Source: CAZSLZ01 sp964607865
Lineage (GTDB): Bacteria > Vulcanimicrobiota > JAJTBE01 > CAZSLZ01
Length of the DNA stretch: 12,315 nucleotides
Reading direction: 5' to 3'
NCBI GenBank assembly: GCA_964607865.1
Contig: CAZSLZ010000109.1
Span: 1-12,315, forward strand
The notes under the pieces are model-generated. The model saw only the letters and a program-made list of their open reading frames with translations. It did no database searches and was not told the origin of the DNA. Of the stretch, positions 1 through 7,655 are shown piece by piece (the first letter of the stretch is position 1; the number at the start of each line of letters is the position of its first letter). The position numbers and the translations under genes are program-made.

Positions 1-553
1 GAAGATGATCCTGAACTTCCTGGCTGTTGGGGTCGTCGCCATGATCGATAACCGTATCCATTATTTGATTATATATTTTAAGGGTGGGGTTCATGGCATT
101 CTGGGCGGCCTGGAAAACCATTGAGGCATCCCGCCAGCGGAAGTTTCTTACTTCCCGGTCACTCATTTTCAATATATCCTGCCCCCTGAAAAGAATCTGG
201 CTGTCTGAGGAAATTTTTCCATTTGGCGCCAGAACTCTTAACACCGCCGAGGTAAGGGTGCTTTTTCCGCTGCCGGATTCTCCGATAATGGCGGTAATTT
301 TGCCGGCTTGAACGTCGAAAGTGACTGCATCAACTGATTTAACCAGCCCTTCGGATACTTCATAATCGATTTTTACATTCTTGAAACTTAAAACCACATC
401 TTCTTTAATCTCTGGCTCCAGTTTTATCTCCGCGGGTTTTTCTGAATTTTCTGCTTCAGAAGTTTCCCGGGTTTCTTCCAGCTTCTCAGTTTCTTTTATG
501 GTTTTTTGTTCCGTTTCTTCCTTACGGTTTTTCTTTTTATTCTTTTTTCCCAT
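1..553 (-). CDS. Oligopeptide/dipeptide ABC transporter ATP-binding protein (OppD/DppD type), partial
   Basis: This is the N-terminal 184 residues of a cytoplasmic ATPase that powers peptide-type import; the gene continues past the left edge, so the ABC signature, Walker B and the C-terminal oligopeptide domain are not visible. The Walker A motif GESGSGKST is at residues 91-99 and the Q-loop MVFQAAQNAMNP at 145-156, in the arrangement expected of OppD-like ATPases (usually FQDPMxxLNP). The ATG is preceded by AGGGAG seven bases upstream, and the gene lies 28 bases after the OppC-type permease, in the usual A-B-C-D order. Oddly, the ABC domain begins only near residue 52. Residues 1-50 are a Lys/Glu-rich, low-complexity extension beginning MGKKNKKKNRK that typical OppD proteins lack. 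The substrate cannot be read from the sequence. Confidence 0.93.
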   Translation of the reverse strand, partial: MGKKNKKKNRKEETEQKTIKETEKLEETRETSEAENSEKPAEIKLEPEIKEDVVLSFKNVKIDYEVSEGLVKSVDAVTFDVQAGKITAIIGESGSGKSTLTSAVLRVLAPNGKISSDSQILFRGQDILKMSDREVRNFRWRDASMVFQAAQNAMNPTLKIYNQIMDTVIDHGDDPNSQEVQDHL

Positions 554-581
554 GATTATTCTCCCTTGAAGGTAGAATTTT

Positions 582-1448
582 TTATCTGCTTCTAAGGCGG
601 GGATCGAACAATTCGTCCACACCGGAAGCGAAATTAATTAAACTGTATTGAAACAGTACGATGGCAAACATTGGAGAAAGCAGGTAGGACAATGCCCTTG
701 GGATGTAAATTGCGCCGCTCTGAAACGCCGCCATATTCAGCATCATTCCCCAGTTCTGAAGTTTCAGGGGGACCAGCCCCAGTAACATAATACCCACCGA
801 GGCGGTAATTGCTCCTTTTGAAATATTTATAAAATTGATAGTAATATAGGGCATCATGTTGGGCATCAGTTCCTTGAACATAATATGAGAGGTGCTCATA
901 TTCATAATCTTGGCAACTTCTATGAATTCTTTCTTTTTCATTGTAAGTATCTGGGAGCGGATAGATCGGGCTAGAGCTGGCCATGACCATATTGCCAGTA
1001 CCAGGCCGAATGTAATAGGGTTGGTTATTCTAAAAAGGGCGGCAAAAATTGCCATTATTGGAAACCCCGGAACGGTAAGGAATATATCGATTATCCGCAT
1101 AATCACCATATCCACAGCTCCCCCCAGAAGCCCAGCAGCTATGCCCATAATTACCGCCAGCAGAACGCCGAACAATCCCGTGGAAAAAGCGATAATCATG
1201 ATGTCGCGGGAGCCATGGACTATCTGGGCAAGGATATCCCTGCCGGCAAAATCAGTGCCCAGCCAGTGTTGGGCTGAAGGTGGCTGAAACCGGCTTTCAT
1301 AGTCGGGGGTCATATCCAGGGGAACTATAACTGGCCCCACCAGTGCCATCAGAAGGAAAAACACCAGCATTATGAACCCGAAAAATGCTTTTTTATTCCG
1401 TTTTAAAATTTTAAAAGAATCTTTTAATTTTTTTATTGTTCTACCCAT
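582..1448 (-). CDS. Oligopeptide/dipeptide ABC transporter permease, OppC/DppC type
   Basis: This inner-membrane permease of 288 residues pairs with the OppB-type protein to form the transport channel. The N-terminal cytoplasmic stretch and first membrane helix (about residues 21-42) lead to the OppC signature HWLGTDFAGRDIL at 61-73. Further hydrophobic helices follow at roughly 84-108, 111-138, 143-160, 205-228 and 255-275. The cytoplasmic EAA loop that contacts the ATPase is at about 174-200 (EFIEVAKIMNMS...PNMMP), and the C-terminus ends DPRLRSR as in the family. The ATG at 1448 is preferred over a TTG six bases upstream, because GAGGAG lies six bases before the ATG but touches the TTG. 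In the EAA loop the usually conserved Gly is Asn183, which is unusual. Confidence 0.95.
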   Translation of the reverse strand: MGRTIKKLKDSFKILKRNKKAFFGFIMLVFFLLMALVGPVIVPLDMTPDYESRFQPPSAQHWLGTDFAGRDILAQIVHGSRDIMIIAFSTGLFGVLLAVIMGIAAGLLGGAVDMVIMRIIDIFLTVPGFPIMAIFAALFRITNPITFGLVLAIWSWPALARSIRSQILTMKKKEFIEVAKIMNMSTSHIMFKELMPNMMPYITINFINISKGAITASVGIMLLGLVPLKLQNWGMMLNMAAFQSGAIYIPRALSYLLSPMFAIVLFQYSLINFASGVDELFDPRLRSR

Positions 1449-1454
1449 TTCCAA

Positions 1455-1460
1455 CTCCTC
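1455..1460 (-). promoter_or_regulatory. Ribosome binding site that decides the OppC-type start
   Basis: On the minus strand the sequence reads GAGGAG, then TTGGAA, then ATG. The six-base spacer suits the ATG at 1448 and leaves no room for initiation at the TTG at 1454. Confidence 0.8.
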
Positions 1461-1491
1461 ACTTTAAAGTTTTTATTAAAGTGAAATTCTA

Positions 1492-2493
1492 CTATTCCAG
1501 TTTAATTCTGGGGTCCAGTTTAGTATAGATGATGTCAGCGATAAGGTTGGCAAATATAATTGCCACTGTGGTTATGAGAAACAACCCCTGAATGAGGCTG
1601 TAGTCTTTCAGGTTAATTGCCTGGGCAAAGAAGTAACCCAAACCGGGATAGCCGAATATGGTTTCCACCAGCATTGAGCCGCCCAGCATTGCGCCCAGGG
1701 CGATTGCCACACTGGTTATGAGGGGAAGAATGGCATTTTTGCCCAGATAATTTACAATAATTCTTTGTTCACTCAAGCCTTTGGCCTTTGCCACATTTAT
1801 ATAGTCTTCACCCAGAACACTGGTGGCGCTGGCTTTCATTCCCAATGCCCAGCCTCCCACAGCCTGGATGGAAAATGCAACTATGGGCAGAATTGCATGG
1901 TATAGTACACTGCCGATAAATGCCAGGTTGAACCCCGGTGTTACGTCGGGCCCGTAAGCTCCTCTCATGGGGAACCACCCCAGCATTACGCCGAAAATTA
2001 CCAGTAAAATCAGGCCGATTAGAAAATCGGGTATAGCCTGGGTTACTGTAGCATAAAGGGTAACTATGGGATCCAGAATCGATTTTCTTCTCCACGCTAC
2101 TGTTGTACCCAGCAGTGTACCTATAATGAAACTTAAAATTACGGAAGATGAAGTAATCAATATTGTCCAGGGCAGGGCAGACTTGATAATGGTGGCCACC
2201 GGTATTCGAAAATGAAGGGACATGCCCAGGTTCCCCCGGAAAACCAGGTTGGTGATATACTTGAAGTATTGAATATAGACAGGCACAGATGGATCATAAT
2301 TCAACTGGGCTTTGGCTATTTCCCTGGCCTCGTTATAACTTATTCCCCTTTGCATCTGCAATTGCAGAGCCAGAGTATGGACAATATCCCCAGGCATCTG
2401 CCTGACCAGAATAAATGTGAATGTAATTGCTATAAGTATTGTTAAAATTGATATTACAATTTTCCTACCCAGAGGGCCCAATTTTTTCCACAT
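1492..2493 (-). CDS. Oligopeptide/dipeptide ABC transporter permease, OppB/DppB type
   Basis: This integral membrane permease of 333 residues has the family's usual length. The first membrane helix is about residues 11-31, followed by the OppB-type RQMPGD motif (31-36). Other hydrophobic helices lie at about 108-132, 143-174, 190-210, 258-275 and 300-325. The EAA loop at about 230-257 (DYINVAKAKGLSEQRI...ILP) keeps the conserved Gly. The C-terminal signature is present: VETIFGYPGLG at 276-286, then DYSLIQG, and a terminal LDPRIKLE. The ATG is preceded by GGAGAGG seven bases upstream. The gene starts 20 bases after the binding-protein gene and ends 43 bases before the OppC-type gene. It should heterodimerise with that permease. 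Confidence 0.96.
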   Translation of the reverse strand: MWKKLGPLGRKIVISILTILIAITFTFILVRQMPGDIVHTLALQLQMQRGISYNEAREIAKAQLNYDPSVPVYIQYFKYITNLVFRGNLGMSLHFRIPVATIIKSALPWTILITSSSVILSFIIGTLLGTTVAWRRKSILDPIVTLYATVTQAIPDFLIGLILLVIFGVMLGWFPMRGAYGPDVTPGFNLAFIGSVLYHAILPIVAFSIQAVGGWALGMKASATSVLGEDYINVAKAKGLSEQRIIVNYLGKNAILPLITSVAIALGAMLGGSMLVETIFGYPGLGYFFAQAINLKDYSLIQGLFLITTVAIIFANLIADIIYTKLDPRIKLE

Positions 2494-2513
2494 AACAATA
2501 CCTCTCCATTTTT

Positions 2514-4319
2514 TTATTCAGCGGGTTTTACATATCCCTTGACAATCATTGTACAATACAGACTTTCCACGCCGCCGGGAGCAGCCCGCCAGATCATATC
2601 TTCACCTTCGGGCCAGCCCGTTACCCGTTTTCCGTTGTTTACAAAAATTAGCAGCCTTTTTTCATAACAGGATATGAAAGGCAGCTCCTGGTTTGTAACC
2701 CAGGCCAGTTTCCTGACTATCTCTTTCTGTTTTTCCATATCAATTTCAAAATCAAGTTCGTCAGTGAGTTCACTTACATTCACTTTTTCGCCCCTGTAAT
2801 CGAAAACATCAGGCAGGCCCGCCGCCGATTTGATTCTTCCACCCTTAGCATAAAACTGGCGATAAGAAATTGCAGGAAGGCCGAATTTGCCCATCTGGGG
2901 GCCGAAACTGGCTGCCATATCGAACTCATGATCATTCAGGGAACTGCTGAACAATTCAGGCCGCATGGTTCTCACCTGGGTGGGAATTCCAAAGTTGGAT
3001 AACTGGGATGAAGCTGCCTCCGCCAGCAGAACTAGGTCAGTAAGGCCTGCTTCAGCGGTTATTTCCAACGCCATTTTTTCACCTTCGGGGGTTAACCATT
3101 GATTACTTCCTTCATCAAAGGTAAAACCGGCTTTTTCAAGCAGTGTCCTGGCTTTTTCATCATCCTGTTTGTAACTGTTTAACTGGCTTAAGAACTCTTC
3201 GTCGAGAAACTTATGCATCATAGAGTGAGGAATACCCAGGCTGTGGCCGTCAGTTATTGTATCACCGTAAAAATATGCAACTTTACGTATCATATCATTA
3301 TTCAGTAAGTGAGCAACTGCCTGGCGAAATTCCTTTCTGGCTGTGAGGCCTTTTTTGCAATTAAATATCAAGCCGAATTCGCTCATATCAGGCGGGGTTA
3401 TGGTTTTCATGGTGGGGTTCTTCTTTAATATCTGCTGGGTAACATCATAAGGGCAGGCAGGGGTAACTGCATCTACCTCGCCGGCAATCAGGTATGACCA
3501 GACCACCTCGTTGCTGGCCCACCGCGTTATTCTAACTTTATCAACCTTTACATTTTTCAGATCATAATAATCTTCAAATTTTTCCAACAGCATGTCAGAT
3601 GCTGATACTTTTTTAACAACAAAAGGCCCGGTTCCTATGGGTAACTCGGGTTTGAACTGATACAAAACTTCCCGCACCTTGCGGATTTTTTTTGTTAATT
3701 CAATTTCCTGTTTGGTTTCAGGCGTGTCTTCAGAATTATCTGTCAGGTTTACTTCATCTAATTTAATCTCCTCTGCCATCAAATCGGGAATCCCTTTTAC
3801 CCATTCACCGAAAATATGGGTAGGGGAGGTGATGGGTTCCGACAGAGCGCGGATGGGATTGACAATTGATACTTTCTTCCATACAAAAACCACGGTTTTA
3901 TCATCGGGCAATTCAATACGGTCCAGGTTTTTCCAAATCTCCATGTTTTTCAGGTAACCGATATAAAATGTAGTTTTAACATCATCGCTGGTAAACTCTA
4001 CGCCGTCATGCCATTTAATATTATCTTTCAGTTTTACCGTCAGCCGGGTATGATCTTCTGATTCTTCAAAAGATTCACCCAGCCGGCTGTAATATTCCTG
4101 GGTGGCAGGATTATAAATGAACAGGGGTTCATGAACATATGCTCCGGCTACACCCACGCCGCCCTGGGCCCAGGGGTTGCCATGATAAGCTGGGGGTATA
4201 TCCCAGACACCTGCAGTGTAAAACGTGCCCTTTTCTACAGTTTTTTTTGTACAAGATGAGGGTAAGAATAAAAAAGAAAGGACTAAAACTAAAACCAGAA
4301 TTTTTGTATAACTCTTCAT
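2514..4319 (-). CDS. Peptide-type ABC transporter substrate-binding lipoprotein (family 5)
   Basis: This 601-residue extracytoplasmic binding protein delivers substrate, usually oligopeptides but in some relatives sugars or nickel, to the OppB/OppC-type channel. It has a lipoprotein signal peptide: a Lys-containing n-region, a hydrophobic core at 7-19, and PSSC with Cys23 as lipidation site. The -3 residue is Pro rather than the usual Leu. Family hallmarks are the KDNIKWHDGVEFTSDDVKTTF region (98-118) and PIGTGPFVVKK (227-237). A charged insertion of roughly 50 residues (about 165-220) precedes the second hallmark and may be coiled. An upstream in-frame ATG would add 64 residues, but the signal peptide argues for the ATG at 4319. 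Its ribosome site is ambiguous: AGGAAAGGG lies 11 bases upstream and GAGG only two. It is first in the operon. Confidence 0.95.
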   Translation of the reverse strand: MKSYTKILVLVLVLSFLFLPSSCTKKTVEKGTFYTAGVWDIPPAYHGNPWAQGGVGVAGAYVHEPLFIYNPATQEYYSRLGESFEESEDHTRLTVKLKDNIKWHDGVEFTSDDVKTTFYIGYLKNMEIWKNLDRIELPDDKTVVFVWKKVSIVNPIRALSEPITSPTHIFGEWVKGIPDLMAEEIKLDEVNLTDNSEDTPETKQEIELTKKIRKVREVLYQFKPELPIGTGPFVVKKVSASDMLLEKFEDYYDLKNVKVDKVRITRWASNEVVWSYLIAGEVDAVTPACPYDVTQQILKKNPTMKTITPPDMSEFGLIFNCKKGLTARKEFRQAVAHLLNNDMIRKVAYFYGDTITDGHSLGIPHSMMHKFLDEEFLSQLNSYKQDDEKARTLLEKAGFTFDEGSNQWLTPEGEKMALEITAEAGLTDLVLLAEAASSQLSNFGIPTQVRTMRPELFSSSLNDHEFDMAASFGPQMGKFGLPAISYRQFYAKGGRIKSAAGLPDVFDYRGEKVNVSELTDELDFEIDMEKQKEIVRKLAWVTNQELPFISCYEKRLLIFVNNGKRVTGWPEGEDMIWRAAPGGVESLYCTMIVKGYVKPAE

Positions 4320-4560
4320 AACCTCATTTTCCCTTTCCTGGCGGTAATTGCTCCGTTTTTTTTGATATGAAATAATTGCAAAGAAAAGTATAATTGAAAA
4401 ATTATCTTTGAAGTATAACCTTTTTCTCTGGAAACACCCATTTTCCTTTAAAGTTGTTAATTTATTTATTCCCGAATTGATTCGATAATCCTTAAAATTA
4501 AGAAAAGCCATAAATCCGCTGATCTTATAGCTTTTAAGAATTTAAGAGTTATTGTTTTTA
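4320..4560. other. Intergenic leader between prepilin and transporter operon
   Basis: This AT-rich stretch of about 240 bases separates the prepilin stop from the binding-protein start. On the minus strand there are TATACT-like -10 hexamers near 4387-4392 and 4412-4417, but neither has a convincing -35 partner. I found no strong terminator for the prepilin gene, no riboswitch pattern and no credible small gene. The operon promoter is expected here but is not identified. Confidence 0.4.
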
Positions 4561-5016
4561 TTAATTCATGTTCAGTTCATCTGCAGGGCACCAGCCTTCC
4601 CAATCTCCGCAAATTTTGTAACATACGTCATGAGTACATCCGTTTAAAGCCAGGTCGTGGTTGGAAGGTGAACAGTGAACGTGCATACAGTTTAAAGAAC
4701 CGTCATTGTTAATACTTATTGCTATATGATAACCCCAATTACCATAGCCCGAAGGGCATTGGGGCATTCTTGCCAGGTAATCGGGGATAAAGTCCCCGTC
4801 AGCACCGGTTTCTGAACAATAGGAACCTGTAGCTGAGGGGTTGTCGGCCTGCCACATTACTATGGCGGTTTTCATTGCCTGCAGGTTGGATATACAGGCT
4901 CTCAACTGGGCCTGGGCTCTTGCCTTGGCAATGTTAGGAATGATTATCGATGCCAGAATAGCGATGATAGCTATTACTATCATCAACTCGATAAGAGTAA
5001 AACCTTTAGTTTTCAT
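4561..5016 (-). CDS. Type IV prepilin-like protein, Cys/His-rich
   Basis: This is a 151-residue prepilin with a class III signal: MKTKG|FTLIE, with predicted peptidase cleavage after Gly5 and the +5 Glu at residue 10. A hydrophobic helix at about 7-27 would anchor it in the inner membrane and in a pilus or pseudopilus. The mature form would be 146 residues. The C-terminal domain holds nine cysteines (41, 67, 87, 110, 115, 127, 132, 136, 143) and several histidines, including CMHVHC at 110-115. That is far more Cys than a usual pilin has and suggests disulfides or metal binding. The ATG is preceded by AGGGGTG, and a good promoter lies upstream. No assembly ATPase, prepilin peptidase or other pilus gene is in the window, so it may be a stand-alone pilin, a pseudopilin or a minor pilin. 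Confidence 0.9.
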   Translation of the reverse strand: MKTKGFTLIELMIVIAIIAILASIIIPNIAKARAQAQLRACISNLQAMKTAIVMWQADNPSATGSYCSETGADGDFIPDYLARMPQCPSGYGNWGYHIAISINNDGSLNCMHVHCSPSNHDLALNGCTHDVCYKICGDWEGWCPADELNMN

Positions 5017-5047
5017 AGAAGCACCCCTAAAAAAATACTGTTAAATA

Positions 5048-5076
5048 ATTAGAACAATAACTAAATAACAAGTCAA
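5048..5076 (-). promoter_or_regulatory. Predicted sigma-70 promoter of the prepilin gene
   Basis: On the minus strand TTGACT (5076-5071) and TCTAAT (5053-5048) are separated by 17 bases. Each differs from consensus at one position. The -10 is about 30 bases upstream of the prepilin start, allowing a short leader with its AGGGGTG ribosome site. Confidence 0.7.
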
Positions 5077-5161
5077 GCAAAATATTAGCAAAAAAAAAGT
5101 TGACAAATTAACAACTAGCCTTAAAAAATTAGAGGTTTGTTATCAGGCGGTATTTACAAGT

Positions 5162-5188
5162 AAAAAACCGGTTATTAATAACCGGTTT
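5162..5188 (-). terminator. Rho-independent terminator after the 343-residue gene
   Basis: A perfect 24-base palindrome at 5165-5188, minus-strand AAACCGGTTAT / ATAACCGGTTT, is followed on the minus strand by a run of six T. It begins 20 bases after the stop codon at 5208. It isolates this transcript from the prepilin promoter downstream. Confidence 0.85.
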
Positions 5189-5207
5189 AATAATAGTGTC
5201 TGGAATT

Positions 5208-6239
5208 TTAAACCCCGTAAACCACGCAACGGGCATTGTATTTTTTCAGGAATGCCCTGAAATCCCGCAGGGCTTTTCTGGTTACGGCAAATTTTCGTTC
5301 CTTATAGACCTTGTAGCCCAGTTCCTCTGCTTTCTTATCTCTCTGAGCCTGGGCAGCGGGAGGTAGTACATCGCGGTACATTTTTACAAGGGGGTCATTG
5401 TTCTTGTCTTCACTCAGATGTACCGATGTTCTGTCCATGGGGAAAGATAGTACAAAAGCGTCGGGGTGTTTTTCAAAAATTTCTTCCATACCCTCGGGAA
5501 TTCTTACACCTTTAAAATAAAGGGGCCCAATCTGGCAGCGCTGCACCTCTTCCACCCTGACATCTTCCAGATCGTTCAGGGCTATGAAAGAGAATTCTGA
5601 TTCATTGGTGGTATATTTCGAGAGTAAATTTCGGAAGTTCTGGGTATATTTGAGCTGATCGTTAATCACCTGGACTTCCTGTCGGCCCAGCCAGCTGGGG
5701 TTGCTCTGGCCCACCACCAGGGTGTAGCGGGTGAACATATTGGTGGTCATGTCAAAACGGTCAATCTCAGCATTAAAGAAAGCAATATATTCCTCGGTGT
5801 CCACAGTTCGCAGTTTTAATTTCACATTCATTAAGCAGGGAACGGGGTTTTCAAGCAAAGCTTTGTGATATAGATATCGGTTCAGCCTGCGAATGTTTAC
5901 TTCATTGGCGTCAGTTTCGACTTTATTTTTCAGGCCCTCTTCGGTGTCTTCCTTGACTGTTTTGGGGGCAATGTCACTGTCAACGATTATTTTTGTAACA
6001 TTTTTTTCATTTGGCAGCCCGGTTTCGAAGTTTAAAATAAGTTCATTATAAAAACCGTGGTTTCTGGAAGGTTTCATGAAGTCAAACAGATTGGACAAGG
6101 CAGCGGGATCGGGATAATATTTATTAACCCGCCCTCCCCGTATTAATTTTTTTACAATATCGACGTAGGTGTTTATTCGTTCCTCGTCCTTCATTGTAAA
6201 AGTTTTAAAATTGGGTAGCACCAGTTTTTTTTCTGCCAT
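5208..6239 (-). CDS. Unrecognised 343-residue soluble protein
   Basis: I do not recognise this family. The protein is hydrophilic, with no signal peptide or membrane helix, so it is probably cytoplasmic. It mixes charged helical segments at the N-terminus (about 16-56) with probable beta-strand-rich parts (about 136-175 and 214-262). It ends in a Lys/Arg-rich helix (about 299-336) and the tail RCVVYGV. It has three cysteines (135, 235, 338) and no nucleotide-binding or catalytic motif that I can name. The ATG at 6239 is preferred to a GTG nine bases upstream, because AAGGTGAG overlaps that GTG and stands four bases before the ATG. It lies 83 bases downstream of the TelA-like gene on the same strand and ends at a strong terminator, so the two are probably one transcription unit. 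Confidence 0.85.
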   Translation of the reverse strand: MAEKKLVLPNFKTFTMKDEERINTYVDIVKKLIRGGRVNKYYPDPAALSNLFDFMKPSRNHGFYNELILNFETGLPNEKNVTKIIVDSDIAPKTVKEDTEEGLKNKVETDANEVNIRRLNRYLYHKALLENPVPCLMNVKLKLRTVDTEEYIAFFNAEIDRFDMTTNMFTRYTLVVGQSNPSWLGRQEVQVINDQLKYTQNFRNLLSKYTTNESEFSFIALNDLEDVRVEEVQRCQIGPLYFKGVRIPEGMEEIFEKHPDAFVLSFPMDRTSVHLSEDKNNDPLVKMYRDVLPPAAQAQRDKKAEELGYKVYKERKFAVTRKALRDFRAFLKKYNARCVVYGV

Positions 6240-6272
6240 AAAGCTCACCTTTTCTGAAATTGATTAAAAATT

Positions 6273-6306
6273 AATGAATAGCCCGGTTTGGGCCGGGCTA
6301 TTCATT
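6273..6306 (-). terminator. Hairpin between the TelA-like and 343-residue genes
   Basis: A perfect 14-bp stem (AATGAATAGCCCGG with its complement) encloses a six-base loop and is followed on the minus strand by AATTTTTAATC. It sits just after the TelA-like stop and before the next gene's ribosome site. With a short, interrupted T-run it may act as a partial terminator that lowers expression of the downstream gene, or stabilise the upstream mRNA end. Confidence 0.65.
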
Positions 6307-6322
6307 GAAAACATGAATATGG

Positions 6323-7441
6323 TTAAGCTGAAGTTTCTTCAGAAGTTTCTTCGGAAGTTTCTTCGGGAACCGAGGCTTTTTTGGCTTCCTCTGCCAGTCC
6401 GTATTCTCTTTTTGCCAGTTCGATGGTTTCATCGATACGGTTTTCTTTAATTTCTCTTTCAGCCTGCAGGTTCTGTTCAAGCAGCTGATGGGTTGCATCA
6501 TCATAAACCTGCATTTCCGATACCATTCTTTCCACATTTTGGGTAAGATAAAGCGAAGTGTTGGATGCCAAGGTTGCCACCTTGTTGACGCTGGTTTTGA
6601 GAGATTCCATGGATTCCTGCATTTTCAGAGAGATGTCGCTGGCCTCGGATACAGTAGCCAGGCCTGAGAGGTTGCCCCGTAAATCATCCAATACTTCGTT
6701 GGCTGATTCGTAAAGAATTTGCATATTTGTATGCAGGTTGTTGAGGATTTCCAGGAAGTTATTGTTCATCTTGACAATGCCTGCAATACGATCCTCGGCG
6801 CTGCTGTAAACCCTTAACTTTCCACCATGTTCCCAGATTTTTTTCTTCACTTCGTCGATCATGGAGGATTTTTCGCGGTATTCTTTGGATTTTTTGTCCT
6901 CTATAGCTTCAGCTTCGGTTTCCAGGCTTGTTTTTAAATCCTTTAACTGAAGGATATATCGGGCAGCTTTCTCTTCGTTGTTGGCTGCCAGCACCATTTT
7001 CTTATTCAGCCTGGTTATGTCATTTCTTAAACTGCTGATTTCTGATTCTATTTTATCAAGAAATTTTTCCATTTCCCTGGATCTGCGTTCCGCAACGGAA
7101 ATCTTTTCCTGAAGCAATTCCTGCAGGGGCCGGTCGGGCATTATGTTGCTTATTACGGGTATTTTTTCCAATAATCCCTTAAAATTGCTTTTAAAGTTCT
7201 TGGTGTCACCGGACATCATTCCCTTGACATATTCCCAGGCCGAACGGGATTCCACAAGGTCGGCGTTCATTTCTGTAGCCAGGTCGTCATGCATTTTGCG
7301 AAGAGATTCCAATTCCTTGACATCATTCTTATTCTTTTCATGGTATTCCTGAACCATTGAGGTTACCGATTCCCGGGAAAATTCATCACCGTCGTACCCC
7401 ACACTTTGATTTAGTAAACTCATAGTATCTTGTTCGTTCAT
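6323..7441 (-). CDS. Coiled-coil protein, possibly TelA-like (toxic anion resistance family)
   Basis: This 372-residue protein is predicted to be almost wholly alpha-helical and cytoplasmic, with no signal peptide or membrane segment. Heptad-like helices run at about 105-150, 155-205 and 220-345, after a short hydrophobic patch LLEKIPVISNIM at 90-101. Length, helix pattern and the C-terminal YDDATHQLLEQNLQAEREIK stretch (323-342) recall TelA/KlaA-type proteins, which end in a similar Leu-Ile-Glu-rich segment before an Arg. The match is by eye and weak, so other coiled-coil families are possible. The tail is a threefold EETS repeat. The ATG at 7441 is chosen over a GTG nine bases upstream, because GAGAGGTG stands six bases before the ATG. 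The gene is divergent from the metallopeptidase genes and leads the 343-residue gene. TelA relatives occur in stress-response loci, but no role is shown here. Confidence 0.6.
   Translation of the reverse strand: MNEQDTMSLLNQSVGYDGDEFSRESVTSMVQEYHEKNKNDVKELESLRKMHDDLATEMNADLVESRSAWEYVKGMMSGDTKNFKSNFKGLLEKIPVISNIMPDRPLQELLQEKISVAERRSREMEKFLDKIESEISSLRNDITRLNKKMVLAANNEEKAARYILQLKDLKTSLETEAEAIEDKKSKEYREKSSMIDEVKKKIWEHGGKLRVYSSAEDRIAGIVKMNNNFLEILNNLHTNMQILYESANEVLDDLRGNLSGLATVSEASDISLKMQESMESLKTSVNKVATLASNTSLYLTQNVERMVSEMQVYDDATHQLLEQNLQAEREIKENRIDETIELAKREYGLAEEAKKASVPEETSEETSEETSA
6330..6364 (-). repeat. Three 12-base tandem repeats at the end of the TelA-like gene
   Basis: The unit GAAGTTTCTTC recurs at 6330-6340, 6342-6352 and 6354-6364 with one variable base between copies, so the period is 12. 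It encodes three EETS units at the protein's C-terminus. The array keeps the frame, so copy number could vary without breaking the gene. Confidence 0.85.
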
Positions 7442-7447
7442 TAATAG

Positions 7448-7455
7448 CACCTCTC
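7448..7455 (-). promoter_or_regulatory. Ribosome binding site that decides the TelA-like start
   Basis: The minus strand reads GAGAGGTG, then six bases, then ATG at 7441. The alternative GTG start lies inside this site and so is unlikely. Confidence 0.75.
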
Positions 7456-7576
7456 ATTGATTATTAATTTCATTAATACAATATTTTTTTTTGCTCTATC
7501 TTTTTCCTGCATGAATTACATTGTATATAGGTTTTTATCTTTGAAAAAATTTCTAAAGGGATAAATATTTACTTTT

Positions 7577-7585
7577 TGTTAACAT
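7577..7585. promoter_or_regulatory. TTGTTAACA element upstream of the first metallopeptidase gene
   Basis: This nine-base element lies eight bases upstream of the -35 of the 657-residue gene. The same nine bases occur at the promoter of its paralog (9662-9670). The element may be an operator for a shared regulator. The short length in AT-rich DNA makes chance possible. Confidence 0.3.
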
Positions 7586-7593
7586 TTGCACAG

Positions 7594-7621
7594 TTGATAA
7601 AATGTGATGGTTCGTTATAAT
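7594..7621 (+). promoter_or_regulatory. Predicted sigma-70 promoter of the 657-residue gene
   Basis: TTGATA (7594-7599) and a perfect TATAAT (7616-7621) are separated by 16 bases. Transcription would start near 7628, giving a leader of about 28 bases. The ribosome site before the ATG at 7656 is weak (GAAAG), unlike the strong one of the paralog. Confidence 0.7.
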
Positions 7622-7655
7622 ATTATTGTAGCAAAATTACTACGAAAGAATAGTC

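Noticed and set aside
634..990. An overlapping frame inside the OppC-type gene
   Set aside because: It is a shifted frame of a clearly conserved permease and has no supporting motif.
1452..1454. TTG as start of the OppC-type gene
   Set aside because: It abuts the GAGGAG ribosome site; the ATG six bases on has correct spacing.
4320..4511. A 64-residue N-terminal extension of the binding protein
   Set aside because: The lipoprotein signal peptide begins at the ATG at 4319, and the upstream residues are not signal-like.
4531..4548. CTTTTAAG-type inverted repeat as the prepilin terminator
   Set aside because: The stem is short, AT-only and imperfect.
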